Notes under the pieces: generated by a model
Databases searched by the model: none
What the model was told of the DNA's origin: nothing
The model's input: the letters and a program-made list of their open reading frames with translations, nothing else
Translations under genes and position numbers: made by a program
NCBI RefSeq assembly: GCF_943590815.1
Contig: NZ_CALSBS010000006.1
Coordinates: forward strand, 124,001 to 188,000
DNA length: 64,000 bases
Origin: Pseudocitrobacter vendiensis
GTDB taxonomy: Bacteria; Pseudomonadota; Gammaproteobacteria; Enterobacterales; Enterobacteriaceae
Reading direction: 5' to 3'
In this document: one piece after another, positions 1 to 7,731 of the stretch
How the letters are laid out: every line of letters starts with the position of its first letter
How positions within the stretch are numbered: the first letter of the stretch is position 1

Positions 1-47
1 TGACTACAATAGCCGCCATTTTGACCCCAACGGATAACAACGACAGT

Positions 48-2006
48 ATGCGCCTGCAAAACCATCATCTTGAATTACTGAGCCCGGCCCGAGATACGGC
101 GATTGCCCGCGAAGCCATTCTTCACGGTGCAGACGCGGTTTATATCGGCGGCCCTGGCTTTGGTGCTCGCCATAATGCCAGCAACAGCCTGAGTGATATT
201 GCCGAACTGGTGCCTTTCGCCCATCGCTACGGTGCGAAGATTTTTATCACCCTTAATACCATTCTTCATGATGATGAGCTGGAGCCCGCGCAGAAGCTGA
301 TTACCGATCTCTACGAGACCGGCGTGGATGCATTGATTGTGCAGGATATGGGCATATTGCAGCTGGATATCCCGCCCATTGAGTTGCACGCCAGTACACA
401 GTGCGATATTCGCAGCGTTGAGAAAGCGAAATTCCTTTCTGATGTGGGCTTCAGTCAGATTGTGCTGGCGCGCGAGCTGAACCTGCAACAGATTCAGGCA
501 ATCCATGAAAGCACCGATGCAACCATCGAATTCTTTATTCATGGCGCGCTGTGTGTGGCCTATTCCGGTCAGTGCAATATCTCCCATGCCCAGACCGGGC
601 GCAGCGCCAACCGTGGTGATTGCTCACAGGCTTGTCGTCTGCCGTATACCCTGAAGGACGATCAGGGGCGCGTGGTGGCGTTCGAAAAACATTTGCTGTC
701 GATGAAAGATAACGATCAAACCGCCAACCTTGGCGCGTTGATTGATGCGGGCGTACGCTCCTTCAAAATTGAAGGGCGCTACAAAGACATGAGCTACGTG
801 AAAAATATCACCGCCCATTATCGGCAGATGCTTGATGCGATTATCGAAGAACGTGGCGACCTGGCGCGTGCTTCAGCGGGGCGTACTGAGCATTTCTTTA
901 TTCCGTCCACCGATAAAACGTTCCATCGCGGTAGCACCGACTATTTCGTTAACGCCCGTAAAGGCGATATTGGTGCTTTTGATTCGCCGAAGTTCGTTGG
1001 TCTGCCGGTCGGTGAAGTGCTGAAAGTCAGCAAAGATCACCTGGACGTGGAAGTGACCGAACCGTTAGCCAATGGCGATGGCCTGAACGTGCTGATTAAA
1101 CGCGAAGTGGTGGGCTTCCGTGCGAATACGGTTGAGAAAACCGGTGCAAACCGTTATCGCGTCTGGCCAAACGAAATGCCTGCCGAACTGTACAAGGTGC
1201 GTCCGAATCACGTCCTTAACCGTAACCTTGACCATAACTGGCAGCAGGCGTTGCTGAAAACCTCCAGCGAGCGCCGCATCGGTGTGGACGTTGAACTGTC
1301 GGGCTGGCAGGAGCAACTGGTATTAACCATGACCAGCGAGGATGGCGTCAGCGTGACCCATACGCTGGATGGCGAATTCGCCCCGGCCAACAATGCGGAG
1401 AAAGCGTTGAGCCAGTTGCAGGACGGCATCGCCAAGCTGGGGCAGACCCGCTATTACCCGCGCCGCGCCGACGTGCAGTTAGCGGAAGCGTTGTTTGTCC
1501 CAAACAGCGTGCTGAATCAGCTGCGTCGTGAAACTGTAGAAATGCTTGAAACGGCGCGACTGGCGGCGTATCAACGCGGCAGCCGTAAACCGGTCAGTAC
1601 GCCAGCGCCGGTGTATCCGGAAACGCACCTTAGTTTCCTGGCAAACGTCTACAACCACAAAGCGCGCGAATTCTATCAGACCTTTGGCGTGAAGCTTATT
1701 GATGCGGCGTATGAAGCGCATGAAGAGAAGGGCGATGTGCCGGTGATGATCACCAAACACTGCCTGCGTTTTGCCTTTAATTTGTGCCCGAAACAGGCGA
1801 AAGGGTCAATTAAGAGCTGGCGCGCCACGCCGATGCAGCTTGTTCACGGTGATGAGGTGCTGACGCTGAAGTTTGATTGTCGCCCGTGTGAAATGCACGT
1901 CGTCGGGAAAATCAAGAATCACATCCTGAAAATGCCGTTGCCGGGAAGCGTGGTCGGGTCGGTCAGCCCGGAAGAGTTGCTGAAGACGTTGCCGAAGCGC
2001 AAGTAA
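48..2006 (+). CDS. rlhA: 23S rRNA C2501 hydroxylase RlhA (YdcP, peptidase U32 family)
   Basis: RlhA makes 5-hydroxycytidine at C2501 of 23S rRNA and depends on iron and prephenate-linked metabolism. The protein is nearly collinear with E. coli YdcP: the N-terminal ELLSPARD and GADAVYIGG motifs, the U32 signature EFFIHGALCVAYSGQC around residue 165, then a Cys cluster (GDCSQAC) and late Cys pairs (CLRFAFNLCPKQ, CRPCEMH) that probably hold an Fe-S cluster. The frame opens at a TTG at 21, but ATG 48 gives the usual length of about 652 residues and starts right before the conserved HHLELLSPARD. No strong ribosome binding site is visible. It is a stand-alone gene, convergent with the oxidase operon to its right. 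Confidence 0.95.
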   Translation: MRLQNHHLELLSPARDTAIAREAILHGADAVYIGGPGFGARHNASNSLSDIAELVPFAHRYGAKIFITLNTILHDDELEPAQKLITDLYETGVDALIVQDMGILQLDIPPIELHASTQCDIRSVEKAKFLSDVGFSQIVLARELNLQQIQAIHESTDATIEFFIHGALCVAYSGQCNISHAQTGRSANRGDCSQACRLPYTLKDDQGRVVAFEKHLLSMKDNDQTANLGALIDAGVRSFKIEGRYKDMSYVKNITAHYRQMLDAIIEERGDLARASAGRTEHFFIPSTDKTFHRGSTDYFVNARKGDIGAFDSPKFVGLPVGEVLKVSKDHLDVEVTEPLANGDGLNVLIKREVVGFRANTVEKTGANRYRVWPNEMPAELYKVRPNHVLNRNLDHNWQQALLKTSSERRIGVDVELSGWQEQLVLTMTSEDGVSVTHTLDGEFAPANNAEKALSQLQDGIAKLGQTRYYPRRADVQLAEALFVPNSVLNQLRRETVEMLETARLAAYQRGSRKPVSTPAPVYPETHLSFLANVYNHKAREFYQTFGVKLIDAAYEAHEEKGDVPVMITKHCLRFAFNLCPKQAKGSIKSWRATPMQLVHGDEVLTLKFDCRPCEMHVVGKIKNHILKMPLPGSVVGSVSPEELLKTLPKRK

Positions 2007-2026
2007 GCGCTCATTCCTCAGCGTAA

Positions 2027-2047
2027 CCCTCTCCCACAGGGAGAGGG
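2027..2047. repeat. Short GC-rich palindromic repeat (CCCTCTCCC stem)
   Basis: A 9-bp perfect inverted repeat CCCTCTCCC/GGGAGAGGG with an ACA loop lies 20 bp after the rlhA stop. The same core occurs at 38584-38604, 38643-38663 and 62142-62162, always between genes. It looks like a dispersed intergenic palindrome and may also act as a transcript 3' end for rlhA and the convergent operon. Confidence 0.6.
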
Positions 2048-2108
2048 GACCGATTGTGCCTGAATTAACGCGGCTGCGCTGGCATTGTATTGCCATTGTT
2101 GTAGCGTA

Positions 2109-2237
2109 TTATCCGGATTTAAATCCGGCGGCGGTCATCATTAAACGAAATAAATATCCCACTACTGCCAGCGTTAATACGCTGCCGCCCCAGATTGCGA
2201 CCAGCCAGAATAGCCGCTGAAGCCATGATTTTTGCAT
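2109..2237 (-). CDS. DUF2474 small membrane subunit of the cytochrome bd-type oxidase
   Basis: This is a 42-residue protein with one hydrophobic helix (FWLVAIWGGSVLTLAVVGYLF) after a short basic start, MQKSWLQRL. Its ATG overlaps the cioB stop as TGATG, so it is translationally coupled to the oxidase genes. Small one-helix proteins encoded after cyd-type operons (CydX, DUF2474) stabilise or complete the oxidase. The longer reading through frame upstream is an artefact: the overlap and the family length support this start. The role as an oxidase accessory subunit is inferred from position and family. Confidence 0.8.
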   Translation of the reverse strand: MQKSWLQRLFWLVAIWGGSVLTLAVVGYLFRLMMTAAGFKSG

Positions 2238-3247
2238 CAGTGATACCCCTCGCCATGTTGAACCTTCCCTCGGAAGACGTAGTAGCTCCAGAAGGTATAA
2301 ACCAGAATAATGGGAATAATCAGCAGGGAGCCAATCAGCATAAAGCCCTGACTCTGCGTCGGCGCAGCCGCCTGCCACAGGGTGATATCGGGCGGAATAA
2401 TGTGCGGCCAGATGCTGATCCCAAGCCCGCTAAAACCGAGGAAAATCAGTACCAGCGTTAAGACAAACGGCTGGGCATGGGATTCCGGGCGGGCCAGCGC
2501 GCGCCAGATGACAAGGCTTAGGGCCATCACCAGCACCGGAACCGGTAACAGGAACCACAGGTTAGGTAGCGTAAACCAGCGCTGCGCAATGGCTGGATGC
2601 GCCAGCGGTGTCCACGCGCTAATCACCGCAACCACCGCCAACAGTGCCATCAATAACCCACGAGCATGGCGGCGCATAATACGTTGCAATGGATCTTCAC
2701 TCTTCATGACCAGCCAGGTTGCGCCCAGCAGGGCGTAGGCCACGACCAGGCCCACTCCACAGAACAGCGTAAACGGCGTCAGCCAGTCGAACGGGCCACC
2801 GGCGAAGGTACGGTTAACCACCGGAAAACCGTTCAGTACCGCACCGACCACCACGCCCTGGCTGAACGTCGCCAGAATTGAGCCACAGAGAAAAGCGTTA
2901 TCCCAGAAAGGGCGATGCGATGGCGTCGCGTTAAAGCGAAATTCAAATGCCACGCCGCGAAAAATCAGGCCGATCAGCATCAACGATAACGGGATAGTCA
3001 GCGCGTCGATGATCACCGCATAGGCCAGCGGAAATGCACCAAACAACGCCGCGCCGCCCAACACCAGCCAGGTTTCGTTGCCGTCCCACACCGGGGCAAC
3101 GCTGTTTACCATCACGTCACGGTCGGCGGCGTTACGGGTGAACGGGAACAAAATACCGATCCCCAAATCAAAGCCATCCATCACGATGTACATCAGGGTG
3201 GCGAAGACGATAATTACAAACCAGATAATAGAGAGGTCGACGCCCAT
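2237..3247 (-). CDS. cioB: Cytochrome bd-type (CIO-like) quinol oxidase subunit II
   Basis: A membrane protein of 336 residues in the CydB/CioB family, the partner of the haem-bearing subunit I in quinol oxidases that reduce O2 to water without pumping protons. The start MGVDLSIIWFVIIVFATLMY and the segment MDGFDLGIGILFPF are typical, followed by WDGNETWLVLGGAALFGAFP. About eight or nine hydrophobic segments are visible. The ATG overlaps the cioA stop (TGATG), and its own stop overlaps the DUF2474 gene in the same way, so the three genes are tightly coupled. It is more like the cyanide-insensitive/CIO branch than the main CydB of E. coli. Confidence 0.9.
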   Translation of the reverse strand: MGVDLSIIWFVIIVFATLMYIVMDGFDLGIGILFPFTRNAADRDVMVNSVAPVWDGNETWLVLGGAALFGAFPLAYAVIIDALTIPLSLMLIGLIFRGVAFEFRFNATPSHRPFWDNAFLCGSILATFSQGVVVGAVLNGFPVVNRTFAGGPFDWLTPFTLFCGVGLVVAYALLGATWLVMKSEDPLQRIMRRHARGLLMALLAVVAVISAWTPLAHPAIAQRWFTLPNLWFLLPVPVLVMALSLVIWRALARPESHAQPFVLTLVLIFLGFSGLGISIWPHIIPPDITLWQAAAPTQSQGFMLIGSLLIIPIILVYTFWSYYVFRGKVQHGEGYH

Positions 3248-4644
3248 CAGTGCTGCTCCTGTGAATGAGAGGGGGTAATCGCCGCGGAAAGAGGACGCGC
3301 AGGCGTACCATCAGTAGGCGGGGTGAAATCCTGCGGCCCTTTGCGGATCAGGCGCACCATGTAGCTGTATCCGACGCCGAAGACCGAGCTGTAGACCACA
3401 AAAAACGTCAGCAGACTGATGCTCATATGCAAATCACCGTGCGCGGAAACCGCATCCGCCGTGCGCTGTAGGCCATAAACGACCCACGGCTGACGCCCCA
3501 CTTCAGTGGTCACCCATCCGGCCAGTATGGCGATTAAACCAGATGGCCCCATCAGCAGCGCAAACCATAAGAAGGGGCGCGAAACATAGATACGCTGCTT
3601 TTTTCGTAACCACAGCGCGGCCACGCCTAACAGCAGCATCAGCATGCCAAGACCCGCCATAATGCGAAATGACCAGAAGACGATGGTGGAGTTAGGGCGG
3701 TCCTCTTTGGCAAACTCTTTCAGCGCCGGAACCTGCTTGTCGAGGCTATGGGTGAGGATCAGGCTTCCCAACGCGGGGATCTCAAGGCCATAGCGGGTGC
3801 GCTCCTGCGCCATATCGGGCCAGCCAAACAGCAGCAGTGGCGTAGGCTCGCCCGGCGGATTCTCCCAGTGACCTTCAATGGCGGCTATTTTTGCCGGCTG
3901 ATGTTTCAGTGTATTCAAACCATGCATATCACCAATCATGGCCTGAATGGGCGCGACGATAAGCGTCATCCACAGGGCCATCGAAAACATGGTGCGGATA
4001 GCCGGCGTGTTATTACCGCGCAGCAGATGCCAGGCCGCAGACGCGCCGACAAACAGAGCGCTGCTCAGGAAAGCCGCCACCGTCATATGCAACAGGCGAT
4101 AGGGGAATGAAGGGTTGAAGACCACCGCGAACCAGTCAACCGGGACTACCTGACCGTTCACTATTTCGAAGCCCTGCGGTGTTTGCATCCAGCTGTTTGA
4201 CGCGAGGATCCAGAATGTCGAGATAAGCGTGCCCAGCGCCACCATACAGGTGGCGAAGAAGTGTAATCCCGGCCCGACTTTATTCCAGCCAAAAAGCATC
4301 ACGCCGAGGAAGCCTGCTTCGAGGAAAAAGGCAGTTAATACTTCATAGGTCAGCAGCGGGCCGGTAATACTGCCTGCAAATTGTGAGAAACCGCTCCAGT
4401 TAGTGCCAAACTGGTAGGCCATTACCAGCCCGGAAACGACGCCCATCCCAAAGTTAACGGCAAAAATCTTCGACCAGAAATGGTAGAGCGAGCGCCAGAT
4501 CGGTTGACGGGTTTTAAGCCATAACCCTTCGAGCACCGCCAGATAGCTTGCAAGCCCGATAGTAATGGCGGGAAAGATAATGTGAAAGGAGACGGTGAAG
4601 GCGAACTGTATTCGCGCCAGGTGAAACGCATCAAGACCAAACAT
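3247..4644 (-). CDS. cioA: Cytochrome bd-type (CIO-like) quinol oxidase subunit I
   Basis: Subunit I holds haems b558, b595 and d and the quinol site. The 465-residue length, against about 522 for E. coli CydA, and the short segment after GWPDMAQERTRYGLEIP mark the short-Q-loop (CIO) type. The family motif GRQPWVVYGLQRTADAVS is present near residue 390, and His in FHLARIQFAFTVSFHIIFP fits the haem ligands. The frame extends 17 codons further upstream, but ATG 4644 (MFGLDAFHLARIQF) matches the family start. The gene leads the cioA-cioB-DUF2474 operon. A 9-bp inverted repeat about 86 bp upstream (4730-4752) is a likely operator. Confidence 0.9.
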   Translation of the reverse strand: MFGLDAFHLARIQFAFTVSFHIIFPAITIGLASYLAVLEGLWLKTRQPIWRSLYHFWSKIFAVNFGMGVVSGLVMAYQFGTNWSGFSQFAGSITGPLLTYEVLTAFFLEAGFLGVMLFGWNKVGPGLHFFATCMVALGTLISTFWILASNSWMQTPQGFEIVNGQVVPVDWFAVVFNPSFPYRLLHMTVAAFLSSALFVGASAAWHLLRGNNTPAIRTMFSMALWMTLIVAPIQAMIGDMHGLNTLKHQPAKIAAIEGHWENPPGEPTPLLLFGWPDMAQERTRYGLEIPALGSLILTHSLDKQVPALKEFAKEDRPNSTIVFWSFRIMAGLGMLMLLLGVAALWLRKKQRIYVSRPFLWFALLMGPSGLIAILAGWVTTEVGRQPWVVYGLQRTADAVSAHGDLHMSISLLTFFVVYSSVFGVGYSYMVRLIRKGPQDFTPPTDGTPARPLSAAITPSHSQEQH

Positions 4645-4729
4645 GCAAAACTCCGCATCAATTTTTGTTCGGTCAAATTGTAAGGTGCGTAACAATTCGG
4701 TGACATGTACAGCAAAGCGATGTTTTTAG

Positions 4730-4752
4730 ATAACAGTTGCGTTAACTGTTAT
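4730..4752. promoter_or_regulatory. 9-5-9 inverted repeat upstream of cioA
   Basis: The arms ATAACAGTT and AACTGTTAT form a perfect 9-bp inverted repeat with a 5-base spacer, 86-108 bp upstream of the cioA start. The same two half-sites, in the same orientation, flank the region just upstream of ydcR (5968-5976 and 6000-6008). A shared regulator, possibly YdcR itself, is an inference. Confidence 0.6.
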
Positions 4753-4892
4753 ACATCCGGAGGAGATTCGTCGTGCGAATGACTGAGCGAAATGTAAGGA
4801 ACGTTAAGTTTTTTCGGTTCCAAATTTTTGTTTAACTTTCATTGAAGTAGAGAGGATTACTCTGCCGCTCGTTGTTTAGCATGTAGGTACAA

Positions 4893-4969
4893 ACCGCCAT
4901 TAGCTCAACTGGAAGAGCAGACGATTTTCGATTGGAAGGGACGGGGTTCGAGGCCTCGATGGCGGTCCA
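4893..4969 (+). tRNA. tRNA-like gene with 8-bp acceptor stem and encoded CCA
   Basis: The 77-nt stretch folds as a cloverleaf. The acceptor ACCGCCAT (4893-4900) pairs perfectly with ATGGCGGT (4959-4966), and CCA follows at 4967-4969. The D arm is GCTC/GAGC (4903-4906/4915-4918) with the conserved GG in the loop. The T arm CGGGG/CCTCG (4942-4946/4954-4958) closes a TTCGAGG loop. The anticodon arm (4920-4936) is poor: only three of five pairs form, and a 7-nt loop TTTTCGA would give anticodon UUC with G at position 37. An 8+5 acceptor-T stack is unusual and recalls tRNA-Sec, but the long variable arm is missing. It may be a pseudo-tRNA, a novel tRNA or a tRNA-derived RNA. Confidence 0.6.
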
Positions 4970-4987
4970 CATTTTGGGTGACTTGAT

Positions 4988-5012
4988 AGAGGCATCCTGC
5001 CTCTTGTTTCTC
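4988..5012 (+). terminator. Probable intrinsic terminator after the tRNA-like gene
   Basis: AGAGGCA (4988-4994) pairs with TGCCTCT (4998-5004) around a 3-nt loop, and a T-rich tail (TGTTTCTCC) follows. It lies 19 bp after the encoded CCA, which suggests that the tRNA-like unit is a transcribed gene. Confidence 0.5.
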
Positions 5013-5191
5013 CTGCGCATGGGTAGGGGCTATCGAGGGAACGGCGGCTAATCTGATGTTATGAGTTAACAAAATTGCAGCATTGCGGTAAATGGGCGAT
5101 TGAGTTTTTACTTAACATTTTGCAATCTTTTTCCTGTGACGCATCGCGCGATTGCCATAATTAGCAGTTCCGTTTTTACTGCATCCTGTCA

Positions 5192-5234
5192 TATAATTTG
5201 CGCCGGTTAACCGACGTGTCATTTCCTTCGTCGG
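5192..5234 (+). promoter_or_regulatory. Candidate promoter and leader hairpin for the 57-aa ORF
   Basis: An exact TATAAT is at 5192-5197, followed by the palindrome CGGTTAACCG (5204-5213) and a hairpin CCGACG/CGTCGG (5211-5216/5229-5234). No good -35 box is seen at 16-18 bp. Apart from this, 5013-5329 shows no gene. Confidence 0.3.
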
Positions 5235-5329
5235 CTAATAAACCCCTTTTCTGATAATTACACATTTTCTTTTGCTGAATTTTTAACCACACGCAGTGGG
5301 CAGTAAGAGTATAAAGAAGTCTGGCTGAT

Positions 5330-5503
5330 ATGATCGTTGAATATACATCTTTAATGCACCTAATGATCGCCGCAGGTCAGGGCGTTTTTTTAGGTTTTAT
5401 TAGCTTTATGTGTGTGCTGCTTATGTTATTGACTCGCAGTAAGAAAGCCGCTCCCTCGTTATTCCGTGGGCCAATCAAGAAAAGACATACTTACTGGCGC
5501 TAA
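5330..5503 (+). CDS. Small membrane protein, function unknown (57 aa)
   Basis: The ORF MIVEYTSLMHLMIAAGQG... has one clear hydrophobic segment (GVFLGFISFMCVLLMLL, about residues 18-34) followed by a basic tail (TRSKKAAP...KKRHTYWR), as expected for an N-out or N-in single-span inner-membrane protein with a positive cytoplasmic side. A purine-rich stretch, AAAGAAG, lies about 11 bp upstream. A TATAAT box is at 5192-5197, and a hairpin (CCGACG/CGTCGG, 5211-5234) sits in the leader. I do not recognise a family, and the gene is too short for certainty. Confidence 0.5.
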   Translation: MIVEYTSLMHLMIAAGQGVFLGFISFMCVLLMLLTRSKKAAPSLFRGPIKKRHTYWR

Positions 5504-5519
5504 GCATCAGCATTGGCGT

Positions 5520-5717
5520 TCACTCGTGGTAGTGCAGAGCGTTGCGTAGCAGGTCTGCGGCAGCTTTACGCGCCTGGTTGATCACATCTTCAGGCGTGTA
5601 CGCGCGGCCACATTCCTGGCAGCGACAGTTGCTTATCTCTTCCGGGGTGTAAATGACTGTACCCGGTTTAAATATAGGTTCGTCGCAGTCCGGGCATAAA
5701 TAGGTGTGATCCTGCAT
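5520..5717 (-). CDS. Small zinc-ribbon protein, function unknown (65 aa)
   Basis: The protein MQDHTYLCPDCDEPIFK... carries two Cys pairs, CPDC at the N-terminus and CRCQEC in the middle, that could bind one zinc ion as a rubredoxin-like ribbon. A helical tail follows (EDVINQARKAAADLLRNALHYHE). ATG 5717 is chosen because AAGGAG lies 5 bp upstream; an in-frame ATG six codons earlier lacks such a site. It is a single gene convergent with the 57-aa ORF. The fold is a reasonable inference, but no function can be assigned. Confidence 0.65.
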   Translation of the reverse strand: MQDHTYLCPDCDEPIFKPGTVIYTPEEISNCRCQECGRAYTPEDVINQARKAAADLLRNALHYHE

Positions 5718-5967
5718 AACGCTCCTTAACGCCATATTACCGTCCTCTATAATTCCTGTCTCATCAGCGCATCTATTCCAGTCTGGATTTCATTCCTGGC
5801 TGATTCTTAATACTTTTTACAAATCCGTACGCTTTCACACAGTGTTATTGTTACAGCGGTAATTGACCATTCCCCATGATGGGTAGCAGTCGAATATACT
5901 CATGATTATTGTTCGTCGCGTTTATGTCTAATACGTACTTCAGAAAAAACGCACTTTCGGACTATTC

Positions 5968-6008
5968 ATAACAGTTACACGAAAATGAAGTTTTTGTAAA
6001 ACTGTTAT
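5968..6008. promoter_or_regulatory. Paired half-sites upstream of ydcR
   Basis: ATAACAGTT (5968-5976) and AACTGTTAT (6000-6008) are the same half-sites as in the cioA operator (4730-4752), here with a 23-base spacer. They end 37 bp before the ydcR ATG. MocR-type regulators often control their own promoters through paired repeats, so autoregulation is plausible but not shown. Confidence 0.55.
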
Positions 6009-6045
6009 AAGATGCAGGTTGCTCAATCGTAAATCGGACAAAACG

Positions 6046-7458
6046 ATGAAAAAATACCAGCGGCTTGCGCAACAGATGACGGATCAGATAGAGAATGGCG
6101 TCTGGCAATCTGGCGACAGGTTGCCGTCGCTGCGCGAGCAGGTGGTGAACAGCGGCATGAGTTTTATGACCGTGAGCCACGCTTATCAGTTGCTGGAAAG
6201 TCAGGGACGAATCATCGCCCGTCCGCAATCTGGCTATTACGTTGCGCCGCGTCCGGTCGTGCAACGGCCCAGCCGTCCGCCTGCGCAGGTAATGCGTGAT
6301 GAAGCCGTTGATATCAACACCTACATTTTCGAGGTGTTACAGGCCAGCCGTGATGCGTCTGTGTTGCCTTTTGCCTCGGCGTTTCCTGACCCACGGCTGT
6401 TTCCCCTGCCACAGTTAAACCGCTCACTGGCGCAGGTAAGTAAAACCGCGACGGCGATGAGCGTGATTGAAAACCTGCCACCGGGCAATGATGAACTGCG
6501 TCACGCCATCGCCCGACGTTATGCGTTGCAGGGCATAACCGTTTCTCCTGATGAGATAGTGATCACCGCCGGGGCGCTTGAAGCGCTGAATCTCAGCCTG
6601 CAGGCGGTGACCGAGCCGGGTGATTGGGTGATCGTTGAAAACCCCTGTTTCTACGGTGCATTGCAGGCGCTGGAGCGATTGAAACTCAAAGCGCTTTCGG
6701 TGGCGACGGATGTGAAAGAAGGGATCGATCTCGATGCGCTGGCGCAGGCGCTGCAAAATTATCCGGTGAAAGCCTGCTGGCTGATGACCAACAGCCAGAA
6801 CCCGCTGGGTTTCACGCTATCTCCAGAGAAGAAGGCACAGCTTGTGACTTTACTGACGTCGCACAATGTAACCCTGATCGAAGATGATGTGTACAGCGAG
6901 CTCTACTTTGGTCGCGATAAACCCCTCCCCGCGAAAGCGTGGGACCGCAACGATATGACGCTGCACTGTAGCTCTTTTTCCAAGTGTCTGGTGCCGGGTT
7001 TTCGGATTGGCTGGGTGGCTGCAGGCAAGCACGCCCGGCGTATTCAGCATTTGCAGTTGATGAGCACGCTCTCAACCAGCTCGCCGATGCAGATGGCGCT
7101 GGTGGATTATCTCGCCACCAAACGATATGACGCGCATTTGCGGCGTCTGCGCCGCCAACTGGCTGAGCGTAAACAGCAGGCGTGGCAGGCGTTGCTGCGT
7201 CATCTGCCGCCGGAAGTCAAAATTCACCATAACGACAGCGGCTATTTCCTATGGCTGGAGTTGCCCGCCGGAATTGATGCGGGCGTGCTTAGTGCAATGG
7301 CGCTTGAACATCACATCAGCATTGCACCGGGCAAAATGTTTTCCACCACCGATAACTGGGCATCCTTTTTCCGTTTTAATACCGCGTGGGGCTGGGGAGA
7401 GCGAGAAGATCGCGCAGTGGAAATACTCGGTAAACTCATTCGTCAGCTTCTGAATTAA
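6046..7458 (+). CDS. ydcR: MocR/GntR-type transcriptional regulator YdcR
   Basis: The 470-residue protein has an N-terminal GntR winged helix (QMTDQIENGVWQSGDRLPSLREQ..., about residues 5-75) and a type I aminotransferase-like domain that normally binds pyridoxal phosphate. The fold-type I motif NSQNPLGFTLSPEKK, the aspartate in EDDVYSELYF and the lysine in SSFSKCLVPGFRIGW fit the PLP site. ATG 6046 gives the E. coli YdcR start MKKYQRLAQQM; the frame extends 9 codons further without an ATG. It lies next to the ydcSTUV-patD operon and may regulate it. Paired half-sites upstream suggest autoregulation. Confidence 0.93.
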   Translation: MKKYQRLAQQMTDQIENGVWQSGDRLPSLREQVVNSGMSFMTVSHAYQLLESQGRIIARPQSGYYVAPRPVVQRPSRPPAQVMRDEAVDINTYIFEVLQASRDASVLPFASAFPDPRLFPLPQLNRSLAQVSKTATAMSVIENLPPGNDELRHAIARRYALQGITVSPDEIVITAGALEALNLSLQAVTEPGDWVIVENPCFYGALQALERLKLKALSVATDVKEGIDLDALAQALQNYPVKACWLMTNSQNPLGFTLSPEKKAQLVTLLTSHNVTLIEDDVYSELYFGRDKPLPAKAWDRNDMTLHCSSFSKCLVPGFRIGWVAAGKHARRIQHLQLMSTLSTSSPMQMALVDYLATKRYDAHLRRLRRQLAERKQQAWQALLRHLPPEVKIHHNDSGYFLWLELPAGIDAGVLSAMALEHHISIAPGKMFSTTDNWASFFRFNTAWGWGEREDRAVEILGKLIRQLLN

Positions 7459-7551
7459 TTTTCGTTATGTTTGAACAATGGCCGTGGGTTATTTTATTCC
7501 GCCGCGGTCATAGGAAATTCGCATAGCCGCATCACGCCCTAACTCCTTGTC

Positions 7552-7557
7552 TATAAT
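7552..7557 (+). promoter_or_regulatory. Candidate -10 element for the ydcS operon
   Basis: TATAAT within CTATAATCC, 175 bp upstream of ydcS, without a convincing -35 box. The CTATAAT form without a -35 would fit an RpoS-type promoter, which is known for ydcS in E. coli. The rest of 7459-7731 shows no gene. Confidence 0.35.
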
Positions 7558-7731
7558 CCATATTCTAAGCAGGTCACCCGTTCAGATACGCGGAATGCGT
7601 ACTTTGTCACAACCTGCACAAATTTCTTCGCGCGCCCGCGAGGCCTTGAGTTACGCCATCTATTTTAAATGAGGGAGATATTTTTACGGCACGGCTGCCG
7701 CTCAATTTCATTGTGACAGGAGTAAATCTTT

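Noticed and set aside
2237-4644. Call of the oxidase genes as the main cydAB operon
   Set aside because: Subunit I is short with a short Q-loop, and the third gene is DUF2474, not CydX; this is the CIO branch.
4893-4969. Call of the tRNA-like gene as tRNA-Sec
   Set aside because: The acceptor is 8 bp, but there is no UCA anticodon and no long variable arm.
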